Shown here: one piece after another, positions 22,937-34,358 of the stretch
How the letters are laid out: each line of letters opens with the position of its first letter
Position numbering within the stretch: position 1 is the stretch's first letter
DNA from: Agarophyton chilense
Lineage: Eukaryota; Rhodophyta; Florideophyceae; Gracilariales; Gracilariaceae
Assembly (NCBI GenBank): GCA_030374765.1
Contig: JARGXX010000075.1
Span: forward strand, 744,001-808,000
Length of the DNA: 64,000 nt
Direction of reading: 5' to 3'
Position numbers and translations under genes: made by a program
Notes under the pieces: model-generated
Databases searched by the model: none
Seen by the model: the letters and a program-made list of their open reading frames with translations, nothing else
Told to the model about the DNA's origin: nothing

Positions 22937-23609
22937 TGTTGAGGTTTGGTCGACTGTTCCCCCAAGCCCTTTGGAGTGTTGGAAATAGTGGAAAACAAAA
23001 AGTGGATTTAAGCATGGGCACTTTTGGGCACCCTCCGCGGAAAAACGCATATGCGCCTCATCTCAATCTCAACGTGAAACGGCCATCTGATTGGCTACTG
23101 CAAATGCCCTCATGCAACGTGGTATGGACAAGTGGTCTGGTTCTAATGGAGCGTGTTGGGGCTTCGGCCTAAGTGGAGCGATTTGATTGGACGAGAGCGC
23201 TGAATGAGCACGGGCTATGCAGTTGGAGAGAATGTGCGAATGTGGGCTGGATACGGGGTTTGGCCGTTACAGCCGAATCTGGGCTGCGCGGGGTGGTTGG
23301 CACTGGCGCACCACTTTGGATGATTTTTTGAGTTTTTATTTGATATGCTTCATGTTTGAAATTGTTTTGGCGCGCAACTCCTCGTCGCACAGTGGCAAGG
23401 TGTGAGACGTGGGTGACCCGCCGACGGTCAGCACCCGCGGCGGAACTGCGTGCGAGGTAGATATAGTTTTCAATGACGGTCGCCAACGATCGAAGAAAAT
23501 TGTCAAGGCTGACTACCTTCCTTTGTTTCTCTTCTTTTAATTTTCTCTTCTTCTCGTCTTTTCCCCCTCTTCTTCCTTTTCCTTTACATAACCTGCGCTC
23601 ACGTTGTGA
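22937..23609 (+). repeat. Cop1-c 5' LTR
   Basis: 673 bp, TGTTGAGG to CGTTGTGA. It carries more private differences than the other Cop1 LTRs in the window. Confidence 0.94.
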
Positions 23610-23623
23610 GGTTATGGGCCCAG
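23610..23623 (+). other. Cop1-c primer-binding site
   Basis: GGTTATGGGCCCAG directly after the LTR, identical to the Cop1-b site. Confidence 0.87.
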
Positions 23624-23924
23624 AGCGTCGACTCTTCGCAGACGTCACGCTCTACTAACTTTTATTTGGATTTAAGAAGATTCCCTACTGCGACAGGTGC
23701 GCGATCTACGACTAACAATCATCTGGATTCAAGAAGTTATTTTGTGTTGCGACAGGCGTGTACCCTGCAGACTTCCTCCTTGGTGGCGAAAACATATCGC
23801 GTTTGTTAGTACCCCCTTGGCACGAGACCGGGAAGTCTGCCAAATCCTGCTCTCCGTCCGTAGAGTACGGAGGTCGATGAATTGGGCTTGGAAGTGTGGG
23901 AGCAACCCTACTACACCGCACGAC

Positions 23925-24184
23925 CGCGCTACTTTCCCGCAAGAGGCTAACTTGGGTCAACTGGGGGAAGTGTATCTTGACGACACCCCTCCTTGGGACG
24001 CCTCGTAGTGACTAAAAGCGCCGGACTCTGAAGTGCGCAGAGTTCGGTAGGTAATCAAAGCGTACCTCATCTGGAGAGAGTAACCAGGGTCCAGGGGATC
24101 ATCCTTTAGGGTAGCGGAGGTAGTTTCTCCCGCCAGTGCGCCCGCCTAGCTCGAGCAAGTCTCGGTAGGTTCAATCAAGAAGTT
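23925..24184 (+). ncRNA. Structured leader RNA, Cop1-c version
   Basis: Same module as 4116-4375, with the anchor words and hairpin arms retained despite a handful of substitutions. The positions are those of Cop1-b shifted by 19809. The leader continues to the gag ATG at 24523 without other features. Confidence 0.55.
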
Positions 24185-24522
24185 TCAACCCGAAGTCGAG
24201 AAGTTTGTCTGTTCTGGGTACGCCTTCTGCCACTGCCCGTGAGTATACTCCAAGCGTGGGAGCACCCGAGCTCCGCTTGTGATCGCGTACGAGACGCGTC
24301 TCGGTGAGCGTTGCAGGCTACGTCAAAAGTCTCCGCTGTCGTCCTCGCTGTCGAACGTTTGAGTTGGGATACTCCGTTCGGGCAAGCTCGGCCACGAATT
24401 CATCACTGCTCGTGGCCCTTTTCTTAAACTTCCCAAGGCATTGAGTCCCTCACTCTGCTTCCCTCTACTAATTAATTTCGTTTGGTTCCGTTCTATCTGC
24501 TTCGTGGATAACAGACTGAAAT

Positions 24523-27500
24523 ATGTCGGACACGGAAATGGAATCCGAAAGTACTACCGGGATGAAAATCCCTCGTTTTCATGGAAGGCGTGGTGATGAT
24601 TATGCCCTATGGCGCCATCGCCTTCGTGCTGCATGCCGTGTTAAAGGTGTGTGGAACGTTGTGGAATCCGATTCTGGATATTCAGCAACTACTGTAGCAA
24701 CATCGGATACACCTATTGATAGCGCTCGAGTTGTCGCCAAGCGCGAGAAGGCATGTGGAATCATAATATGCGCCTTGGGTGATGCGCCACTTCGTGTGGT
24801 CATGGATGTCGACGACGACCCGGCGCGCATGCTCGCATTACTTGATGCACGGTATGCGTCCAATCGTACTGTATCCAGAATTGCTGTGCAGACTCAACTA
24901 TTCCGTATGGGATACAATGGTCAGAATATGTCAGGCTATGTGGACCAGTACACGGCGTTCTTTGCTCAGTTAGAGCGCATGGGGAAGGATGCGGCAGTAC
25001 CGGAGTCGCACAAAGCTCCCATGTTACTTGCTTCTATTGATCCCAATTGCACACTGGAGTCTACTGCTGCAGCTCTTCGAACCAAGGATATCGCTGAGCT
25101 TACATGGGACTACGTGGCCACGACCCTCATAGATGAATACAACGCGAAACAGGTGTCTGCAAGGCCGTCTGGACGTAGTTCACGTCGCAAGAAGAAGGGC
25201 AGGAAAAAATCTGGTCGACATTCTGAATCGACTAATCGTACCCGCAGTAGTGCAAACAACGAAGATGAGGAGTCTGATGGTCACTCCGACATTGAGTCTA
25301 CTGCTCGTGCACTTGCTGCCGCCTTGAGATCGTCATCATTTGATCGTTCTGGATCTAGCAATGGACATCATTTCGACTTCTGTGATCGCGATGGACACAC
25401 ACAAGATCGTTGCTTTATGAATCCGGACAACCCGGACAACCACTTGCCGCAGAGTATCCTCGATAAACTGTCGCCACAACCCAAGCGAATGGGTGGCAGT
25501 AGTGGTAGAAGCGCCTCGAGCAAGTCTTCTGGAAAGTCTGGCAAAATCGAAATTGCTGGTGCAACTGTGGAAAGGACCACTATAGTTCCGCCGAATGACC
25601 TGAGTACCTACGCAGACAGCGGTGCGACAGTACATTGCTTCCATTCTGTTTGTGCGTTCGTGCCCGGTTCACTTGAACCTTGCGACGAAAGGACAGTGAT
25701 GCTTGCCGATAACACATCTGTTGTATCTAAACAACGCGGAGAGGTGATCATTCCTTTGGACAATGCAAACATACGTCTGAGTGATGCCCTATTGACCCCC
25801 GCTCTGGGATACAACTTGGTTTCATCCGGGTGTTTGGCCGACAAAGGTATTGAGTCGCTCTTCGGTCGTCACAGTGTACGTTTGACGCTAGAGTCAAATG
25901 GTTTTGAGGTGAGCATTGGTGATCGTGACAAGGTATCTCTCATGTACACACTGCCTCAACCTTTAGGGCATGCTGGTGTGGAACTTTCGCTTTCGACTAA
26001 GTCTACGGAGACTCAACTGTGGCACCGACGACTGGCTCACATCAACCAACGTGATCTGCAACATGTACACAAGTACGCAGATGGAGTGCCGCACTTGTGT
26101 GACATGGAGGAGGTATGCCGAGCATGTCGACTTGGCAAGGCTCATAAGCTTCCGTTCCCAGGTCACTTTGAACATGCATCCGCGGTTGGTGACATTGTGC
26201 ACTCGGATATTGTAGGTCCTCTGGAAAAGTCTTTTCCGGAAAAGTTTCAATATGCATGCACATTCCTCGATGATCACTCACGGTATGTGTTCCTAGGTCT
26301 GGTGATCCATCGCAGTGCTCTTAGTGATGTGTTTGTGGGTATTGCGGCAAAGTTTAAGCAGCTTGGAGGAGTGCATATCAAAAGTTTGCACTCGGACGGT
26401 GCAGAAGAATATATTGCCCTGCAAGAGAACTTGGCAGCAGAACATGGCCTCACTTCTTTCTCTGCTCCATACACCCCCGAACACAACGCTATAGCTGAGC
26501 GCATCAATCGTACCATGGTGGAAGCTGCTCGATCGTTGCTGATCCAAGCCGATCTACCAAAATGTTTGTGGCCATATGCGCTGAAACATGTTATCTTTGT
26601 GCGTAATCGAGTGCAACATTCTACTGTTTACAACAGTCCGTACTTTCTGGTAACTGGAAATAAACCTTTGTTGAAGCACGTGCGTGTGTTTGGATGCACT
26701 GCATTCGTGCTAAGGACTCCGCGTGGACCCAAGTTCGAGTCTCGTGCACTTGAGGGAGTGTACTTGGAGACTCTTGAGCATGGTGTGTACAAGGTACTCG
26801 TCGTTGATAATGACGGTACTCCGCGTATTATTGAGTCACGACATGTTACTTTTGATGAATCCAAGTTCCCTGGCGCATCATCTCTTGCCAACTACATGGA
26901 TGATGAAAGTGCGTCAGATGCTGACTATAGCTCTGATATGGGATTATGTGATAGCATTGATGACGAATCGGATACCTTCTCCGTCGATAATGTTGAGGAG
27001 GAGGTGGTTCATGACGGATCCTCGCACCTGATTCCAGCACTCAGGCAGTCGGAGTCAGACTCCGGCAGCAATGAAGACGATGCACAGGATTCCGAAAGTG
27101 ATGACGAAAGTGCTGCTGATGACCTTGATACATCTGCCAACGCTGATACGGAACCACGCTACCCGCGGCGCACGCGCCGTCAACCTCTAAGGTGGTTCAT
27201 GGCAGGGTCTGCTCACTGTACATCGCAAGTCAAAGTCACTACTAGTGATGAGCCCTCACTCAAGGAGGCAATGTCCGCCAGTGCGGAGGAGCGTACCATG
27301 TGGCAAGCAGCCGTCGATGAAGAGTTTTCATCATTGGAGTCGAAGCAAACTTGGAAACCTGATGACTCTCCTGCTTCACAACCACTACCAACTCACGTCA
27401 TACTGAAGGTAAAGCGCAATGCTGATGGGTCAGTTGAACGTTTTAAGGCTCGTGTTGTAGCCGGTGGAAACCACCAAACATATGGTCAGGACTACATGGA

Positions 27501-28824
27501 GACTTATGCACCAGTTGTTTCCTTCTCTTTGGTTCGCATATTCTTGTATCTGACGTTATGCTTGCGCATGTATGTGGTACAGGTGGATGTGAAGACTGCG
27601 TTTCTCAATGGCGAACTTGAGGAAGATGTGTGGATCATGTGACCTCGAGGTATACCTGACGTGACTTCACGATGCTTCAAATTGCTCAAGGCTATCTATG
27701 GACTGAAGCAAGCGCACTTGGCATGGCACAACAAACTATGCGAGGATATGAAAAGCATATGTTTTGAAGAGTTACCGAGTGCACCTTGCGTGTTTCGCCG
27801 CCAAAACGAGAGCAATGACGATGCGTTCGTGCTAGTTGATGTGGATGACTTGCTAATATTCACAACTTCTGCCATGGAACGTGATGCGATTTTGGAGGAG
27901 CTTAAGTCGTTTTACGAGCTGTGGGTGGCGGACGAAGTGAACTTGTACCTCGGCGTTGAATTCAAATGCACTTTAGATTCAGATGGTCGACCTGTGTCGC
28001 TGTATCTTGGTCAGTCACTGTACACGGAAAGCGTGTTGCGCCGTTTCGGGTTTCAGCGATCCAAGCCGGCATGCACCCCTATGGTAGAATCTTTTTTTAC
28101 CGGGTGGACATCTGAGAAAGACAAATCCATCCAGGATACTCAGCTGTACCAGCAGATCATTGGATCGCTTTTGTATTTGGCACTGAGAACTCGGTTGGAT
28201 ATATTAGCACCCGTCCTAATCTTGGCTCGTTTTCAGAAATCGCCCACGGCCTACTGTCACAAGGCGGCAAAGCGGGTTCTTCGTTACCTTCGCGGTACAA
28301 CTGGACATGGTGTGCACTATCACTCTGGCATGGTGAAACTGGAGGCGCACGTTGACTCTGACTACGCTGCGGACACACGTGGTCGCAAGTCAATGTCTGG
28401 TTTCTTAGTGAAGCTTGGCAAAGCGACATGTATGTGGGGCGCAAGAAAACAGGCTTCGGTGGCGTTGTCTACCGGCGAGGCCGAGTATTATGCTTTGACG
28501 CTTGCGTGTCAGGAGGTTATTTGGTTGAAGCGTGTGCTTAAGGAGATTGGATGGAAAGTGCAAGGTGCTGTGCCCATTCGTTCGGACAACCAGTGCGCCA
28601 TTGACTGGGCAACTGGTGAACGCTGTCCGTCGGGTCGCGCTAAGCACATTGACGTTAAGTTGCACTTCGTTCGGGAACTAGTCAAGGATAGTCACATCAA
28701 TGTGACGTACGTTCCAAGTGAAGACAATGATGCGGACTTCTTAACTAAACCACTTGGCCCAGGTCTTCACAACAATAACGTGGACCGTGTTGGACTTGGC
28801 CGACCAGTCGAGGAGGAGTGTTGA
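24523..28824 (+). pseudogene. Cop1-c gag-pol polyprotein
   Basis: Same domain order and motifs as Cop1-b: gag, zinc knuckle, protease, integrase, acidic linker, RT and RNase H. Differences from Cop1-b are scattered. About one break interrupts the long frame, and at least one conserved RT position also differs, so this copy is not whole. Confidence 0.92.
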
Positions 28825-29491
28825 GGTTTGGTCGACTGTGCCCCCAAGCCCTTTGGAGTGTTGGAAATAGTGGAAAACAAAAAGTGGATTTAAGCATGGG
28901 CACTTTTGGGCACCCTCCGCGGAAAAACGCATATGCGCCTCATCTCAATCTCAACGTGAAACGGCCATCTGATTGGCTACTGCAAATGCCCTCATGCAAC
29001 GTGGTATGGACAAGTGGTCTGGTTCTAATGGGGCGTGTTGGGGCTTCGGCCCAAGTGGAGCGATTTGATTGGACGAGAGCGCTGAATGAGCACGGGCTAT
29101 GCAGTTGGAGAGAATGTGCGAATGTGGGCTGGATACGGGGTTTGGCCGTAACAGCCGAATCTGGGCTGCGCGGGGTGGTTGGCACTGGCGCACCACTTTG
29201 GATGATTTTTTGAGTTTTTATTTGATATGCTTCATGTTTGAAATTGTTTTGGCGCGCAACTCCTCGTCGCACAGTGGCAAGGTGTGAGACGTGGGTGACC
29301 CGCCGACGGTCAGCACCGGCGGCGGAACTGCGTGCGCGGTAGATATAGTTTTCAATGACGGTCGCCAACGATCGAAGTAAATTGTCAAGGCTGACTACCT
29401 TCCTTTGTTTCTCTTCTTTTATTTTTCTCTTCTTCTCGTCTTTTCCCCCTCTTCTTCCTTTTCCTTTACATAACCTGCGCTCACGTTGTGA
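28819..29491 (+). repeat. Cop1-c 3' LTR
   Basis: 673 bp, closer to the Cop1-b LTRs than to its own 5' LTR. It is followed directly by the tail of a Cop2 LTR. Confidence 0.94.
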
Positions 29492-29627
29492 GGTTGGAGT
29501 CTAGACAGCTGACGTTTTGAAGTAGTATATAAGTGAAAGTTTGAGCGCCTCCACGTAAATCCAAGCCAGAGCTGGCGAACTTTCCTTTCATCCCTCAACC
29601 TTTCCTTCAGCCTTTCCCTATCCAACA
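29492..29627 (+). repeat. Cop2 LTR tail fragment
   Basis: Matches the last 136 bp of Cop2 LTRs, with the TATA box, the leader-proximal words and the TATCCAACA end. It is joined on the left to the Cop1-c LTR. The sequence after 29627 begins ggtt but then does not match the Cop2 primer site or leader, so this is either a 3' LTR end with its genomic flank or a solo LTR remnant. Confidence 0.85.
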
Positions 29628-30556
29628 GGTTCCGATGTGGGGGAAGGCAGTTGATTAAGTAAATATGTTTTGACAAAAAATTGGTTGCTGACCGGTGATG
29701 TTGGTGACGTTTGTGAATGTTAAACTAAAGAGAAACGGAATGAAATATTAAACCATCACCGAACTGCGACTAGCACTGTTGGTTCTAGGGGGATTGGAAA
29801 CGACATCTCCAAAAAATTTTAATTTCTACAGTGCAACTGGTGTGAACTGGCGCGAAATGCAAGTCCACCAAAATTTTCAGGAGTTTTCGCTCCAACATAG
29901 CTATCTAGCACACTAAACTAGCATTCCGAGAACACAGACCTTGTAGGGTAATCAGGGTTTGTGAAGGGAGACGCCACGGGGTTAAATAGCGCTGGTATGG
30001 CTTATTCTTCTGCGTCACCAAAAATGTTCTATTTGCCCTTCTAGTTTTTTGGTAGGTAGTCTTTTCGACAGGGTGGCAATATATGCAAAACCTGGAACGA
30101 AGTGTCTATTTACTTAACAAAATTCTACGAACGATCGAAGTTCCCTCTGTCTGTTCGGAGTTTGAACCTCTTTGAAGGGTTTCACCCGCACTTTTTCGAT
30201 CAAAAGTCGAGCGAGACGAATTATATGTCCCATGTACGTAACGGAGTCGGATTGACACTCACAATTCTTGAATTTGAATGTGATACTTGCGTTATGCAGC
30301 CCCCTATTGCCACTCTGCAAGTAAGTGAGATACACCTCGTAGTTGTTAAATAGTGAAACGATGTTTTTTTTGGTACAACTAAGTATGAGATGGATAAAAA
30401 CTGTAGTTATAATGTGCTGACGAGCTGAGTTGGATGCGAGCGTTTCGTCGCATGAGCTGCTGAGTCATCGTACAGTGTTTGAGTAAACAGTAGGAAATTC
30501 TGTAGTAAATTTACGATAGCATTTGCTACTGTCTACTTAAACACTTCAGTGCATTT
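29628..30556 (+). other. Intergenic DNA, nothing recognised
   Basis: Lower GC than the element block. Short open frames near 30102-30353 on both strands lack motifs and look accidental. No repeat ends, RNA genes or element pieces were recognised. Confidence 0.5.
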
Positions 30557-30674
30557 AAATGTACTAAATGCAAATGCAAGACTGCATAGGCGTCAGATTG
30601 CAGTATTCCTCACGTAAATGCACTAACTGCAAATGAAAGACTATGCGAGCGTCAAATTGCAGGAGTCCTCGCGT
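30557..30674 (+). repeat. Two 59-bp diverged tandem units
   Basis: Units 30557-30615 and 30616-30674 align end to end, sharing aaatg.actaa.tgcaaatg, gcgtca.attgca and tcctc.cgt. Identity is roughly three quarters. They lie beside the tail of Cop6. Confidence 0.7.
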
Positions 30675-30679
30675 GTGCT

Positions 30680-32790
30680 CTAGCCAAAGTACTTCTCAGA
30701 GCTTTTCGACTCAGCTGCGGCTTCAAAGTCCATGCTTGGTTTGCCAGAGTACAGAGTACGATGCAGTCATTCAGTTGAGCATCTGTCCTTCTTGGTGAGG
30801 GGATTGGCAAGGTTGATAGAGCCCGGGATCCACTAGATGGACTCCATATGGCCAGTCTCAAACTCAAAACGTATACTGCTTACGTCATCTCTTATCGACT
30901 TATCAACATAATTCTTTTGCGTTGACATGGACGTAAATAAGTCTTTGGAGTCAACCAGAACGCGAAGCTTGATCTCGACATTGAGCAATTCATTAAAAGC
31001 ACTGCAAATCTTCTTACCCTCATCAATACCTTCTCTTGCGGCGAATATATCAGCCACAGAAACACTTTTTACAGGTCGGCTTGCCTTGTGAGAGATCCAT
31101 GACGTAACGTGATTGATAGAATTTTTCTGCATGCTGCCAACAAGAAAACCAGTCACGACGCCGAGTTGACCGACATCGTCCACACGAGAGGCATCAGTGA
31201 AAACTTAAACAGTTATTTAGTTAACAAGTTTGTATGTTGGCTGCGGATAGTCAATCACAGTACCCGGTTTCTTTAGCTTGCAAACAGTAGTCACCTGCTC
31301 AAATATATGCGAAAAGCACAGATCGGGGGCTTTATGGTGGAGGGAGCTACTGTAGAACAAGCACAGTGTAGAAGCTGAGGTACCGATCCAACTCAATGAA
31401 CTGTTGATGGATGCAGATGTAGCTTTCTCAATCTTGTTGAGGCTTTGATCAGATTCCTTGCGACGGGCACGAGTGATGGGGTATCCCATTATACCATTCA
31501 TTTTGTCCTCTGCATTGATTGAAAAGGTGTAGTCCTTATGCTGGATGGTGTTTATACCAGAAAACCTCATCTTCCCGGGACCATTGTTCACAACGCCGAA
31601 GTTGAATAGTTCATGGAGTACAGTAAGGAATCGTTGCGCTCTGTCACCAACACCGGCAACCTTGAGGTCGTCTACACTCTTGGCTAAAATTAGCAGAAGC
31701 TTGCTGTCTGTCTTCAGGTAAAACAGTTGCAGAAGTTTTGCACACTACTTCAGGTTGATGTTTTTCACAGCTTGATCAAAGGCGTGCTGCCATTTAGCCT
31801 TGGCATTAACGAGCCCGTAGGCGGCCATTAGCAGGAGCCAAACATGTGTTGACTTCAACTTACTCTTCTTTGGCGGGCGAACATAGACATCGCGCTGAGA
31901 TTTACCTTTCTGGAGGAAAGCTGCGGTTAAGTCTGTCTTGTAGAGCGTCCAGCCTTGCATGGAGGCGATACTCTCCAACATTGGCAAACCGATGCGCGGA
32001 CAGGTTGCGCAATCTTTGCTTAGCATGTCTTTCAAGTCGTCTTCACTTCCATGGTGAGCGATCCTCTCCTTGAGCTTCAATGAGACATCGTAATTTTGCT
32101 TGACCTTTGAAAAGGTGTGGCTGCAGATAATGTTGGCGTTAGAGGGGAAATGGCGGCGGAGCACGGGCTGGGCTGTTTTGAAAAAGCTATTCTTTTCTTT
32201 CGTGTAGGCGTTGTGAACAGGATACTGTTCAAAATCTTGAGCCTGGTGCTGAAGAAAGGTCTTGTTGCCAAAAATCTAGGGCATCTGTTTGAGAACTGAT
32301 GTTTTTTGAGGGACTAGTGAAAGTGACACTGTAGTTCTCACAGAGCTGGCTGGGATGGCACCAGAAAAGTTCCAGAATTCCTTGGACATGTCAAGAATTT
32401 TGGTGCCTTCGTCATTGTAATGCAGATTGACGAGCCCATCGTCTGCAGCAGAATGTACCGGGCCGCGATAGTATGTGTCATCTTATATCAAGCACACTTC
32501 CACTCCGTCACCTATGCTGGAAGTGACATTGCCTTCAACTGCATCTGTGACAAAGTCCGAGTTAACAATAGCATTGTCAGGAGTGTTGCTCGGGAGTTGT
32601 GAGCAGGCAAGTTTGGCAGTTCGGTCATGTCCTCTAGGGCATCTATGCCATCTTGCACAAGTTTGACGAAGCTCGTGTTGGGGAGGGCCATACGGGCGTA
32701 TGGGGAATCTACGTATTGTGTGGTATGCGTGAAAACACCCCCAGATCATTACGAAAACGGGGGTGATCCTCAATGTACTCACCATCCACT
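30680..32790 (-). mobile_element. Cop6: decayed GalEa-like copia RT/RNase H
   Basis: The minus strand encodes, from right to left, the linker before RT (about 32785-32300), RT with a YKTDLTAAFLQ segment followed by DVYVRPPKK (about 32164-31745), the later RT part (about 31591-31217) and an RNase H-like part with VSVADIFAAREG and a VDSKDLF strand (about 31183-30833), then a WIPGSINLAN-like tail. The AFLQ plus PPK signature is typical of GalEa-like copia elements rather than Cop1 to Cop5. Broken in at least five places, and no LTRs found. Old. Confidence 0.7.
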
Positions 32791-33374
32791 GTAAGATACT
32801 TAGTATCCAAATGAAGTATGCTAAGTAGACTAGATCCTACTAGATCCTTACGTCCAGTACCGCTTATTAGGTCATTCAGAAAACGCATCTATGTATTACG
32901 CTTGAGGGAACTCTCAATGGTTCCGCTATCATTACACGAAAGCGTTACGCGCAAACGTACTCAATGATGCTCATTGTGCACTGTGACATCTCTAGTGCAA
33001 CCGCTAAAATGCTCGCGCTTTTCACCACAGTTCGCGTGACGATACTTTCAAGAAAGCAGCGACCGCTCAACCTCGCTCAACCAGCACCCTGGGCACTTTG
33101 ATGTTCAAAACGTCCTCCAAGCTCAGCACCGCGGCCACTTGGATATTGACACCATTCGTCTAGCACCACACTCTTCGAGACCGTCGTAATTTCTCAGAAT
33201 TTATTGTTTCAATCTCGTCAGAGATCCTCCAAAAACTCAGCAACCTGACACCGACCCAATCCTCGTTCTTTCATCACGAATTGCTGTATTTTGTCTACAT
33301 CCATAGCATAATACTTTTAAGCTCACATTTTTGCCCTGCAATCCTGCGTGCCGCCTTGAGAAAACACCATTTCA
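32791..33374 (+). other. Intergenic DNA upstream of the C48-like gene
   Basis: No frames with motifs, no repeat ends and no RNA gene recognised. The word actagatcct is repeated at about 32829-32848. If the following gene was host-derived, its promoter would lie here, but nothing decisive is visible. Confidence 0.45.
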
Positions 33375-34089
33375 ATGGTCACGTTTTGCAAACCTCTTGA
33401 TATTACCCTGAAATATACGCCGGAAGATCCTCTCGATTGCTTTTTTGCGAGCTACTACGACTCCGATAATCAGAACAGGGGTTATGACATAGACTGATTC
33501 GATACTGCAGAAGAACGTCTACAAACCACGCAGTTACGACACCAACATATTCACCGCAAACCCGACATAAAGGTCTTAAAACGCTTTATAACTTTTTTTC
33601 TGCAACAAATACAGGATAAATCATATACTAAGTACAATAAAACAACTGCAGTGGGCTTTAGGGAAATTAAAGGGGTTTGGTTATAATTTCACAACGTTGT
33701 TTTTACCGAAGAAATGACGATGGATCCTTGGGGCATTTTCTGATATCATCCTGTGAGGAGAAGGCCTGGTTCCGTAATACTTTGTGGACTACAGGAATCC
33801 ATGAGATGGAGCCAAAAAATGGAGTGGTTCTTGTTCCAGCAGATACTGGGTGCAATATTGGGTACGTCGCCGATTTCTGGGAGATGAAGCCCGAAAAGCG
33901 GAAACATGAACCGGATAAAGATGCCCTTGAACGGTTCAAGAAGAAACTAATCGACGAGGTATATCTTTCACAAGGACCATTCCATTCTGTTCTGATTCCC
34001 ATGAACATAAACAACTCCCATCGGGGCCTCGTTATTGCCAAAAGGAGTAAGGATCTGATGTGGAATATGTACTGGGGTGACAATCTCCG
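33375..34089 (+). pseudogene. C48 (Ulp1)-like protease gene, first piece
   Basis: An ATG at 33375 opens a frame that carries a TGA at 33495-33497, continues open to 33685, and is followed in another frame by an open stretch from about 33671 to 34089. The second stretch has a VLIPMNINNSHRGLVI segment and then a WGDN turn, the layout of the catalytic His and Asp region of Ulp1/C48 cysteine proteases (usually N..HW.L and YDS). The His is kept, but the following Trp is Arg. The gene is cut at 34089 by Cop5 (TSD ctccg). It continues at 40098 and, on the other strand, at 60401. It could be a host gene or a gene of a DNA transposon carrying a Ulp1-like protease. The stop and frame change mark it as dead, unless an intron lies near 33670. 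Confidence 0.5.
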
Positions 34090-34358
34090 TGTTTTAGAAA
34101 CCTTTAGAATGTCTTAAGGAAACAAATAGAAACTCCTCTATGAATTAGAACTGTGTAGAAGCATCTAGAATCTTCCTTGGAACATTTGTTTTAGAAACTC
34201 TAAGAACTATATCGGAAGAAATGCTGTGCTTCTAGAACAACGTAGAAGTGCTTTAGAGTACTATAAAAGAATAGGAGAATAAAGACTGAGTCTCGAGAAA
34301 CGAACTCAAGTCTACACTTCACCAAGTTATCCGCGTTTTAAGTGTACTCTTTACATCA
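34090..34358 (+). repeat. Cop5 5' LTR with heat-shock-element-like words
   Basis: 269 bp, TGTTTTAGAAACC to TTTACATCA. It contains TTCTAGAA at 34230-34237 within a run of TAGAAG and CTAGAA words, and ACTATAAAAG near 34260 as a TATA box. The bases after the LTR (ttgttattggcccgga) resemble a decayed initiator tRNA-Met half site. Confidence 0.85.

Larger units (their letters stand above)
22937..29491 (+). mobile_element. Cop1-c: Ty1/copia element with mismatched flanks
   Basis: This has the same layout and length (6555 bp) as Cop1-b. The LTRs at 22937-23609 and 28819-29491 differ from each other at about ten sites. The left flank is Cop2 RT sequence, and the right flank is the end of a Cop2 LTR. 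No TSD matches across the element. It therefore looks like a recombinant of two Cop1 insertions. Gag-pol has about one break. Confidence 0.92.

Noticed and set aside
30102-30353. Overlapping 70-80 codon frames on both strands in the intergenic stretch
   Set aside because: No motif, no codon bias visible, and length expected by chance.
30815-30840. Run gcccgggatccactag, resembling a cloning-vector polylinker
   Set aside because: On the minus strand it lies inside the Cop6 RNase H tail and reads as the family's W.PGS.NLA region, so it is natural sequence.
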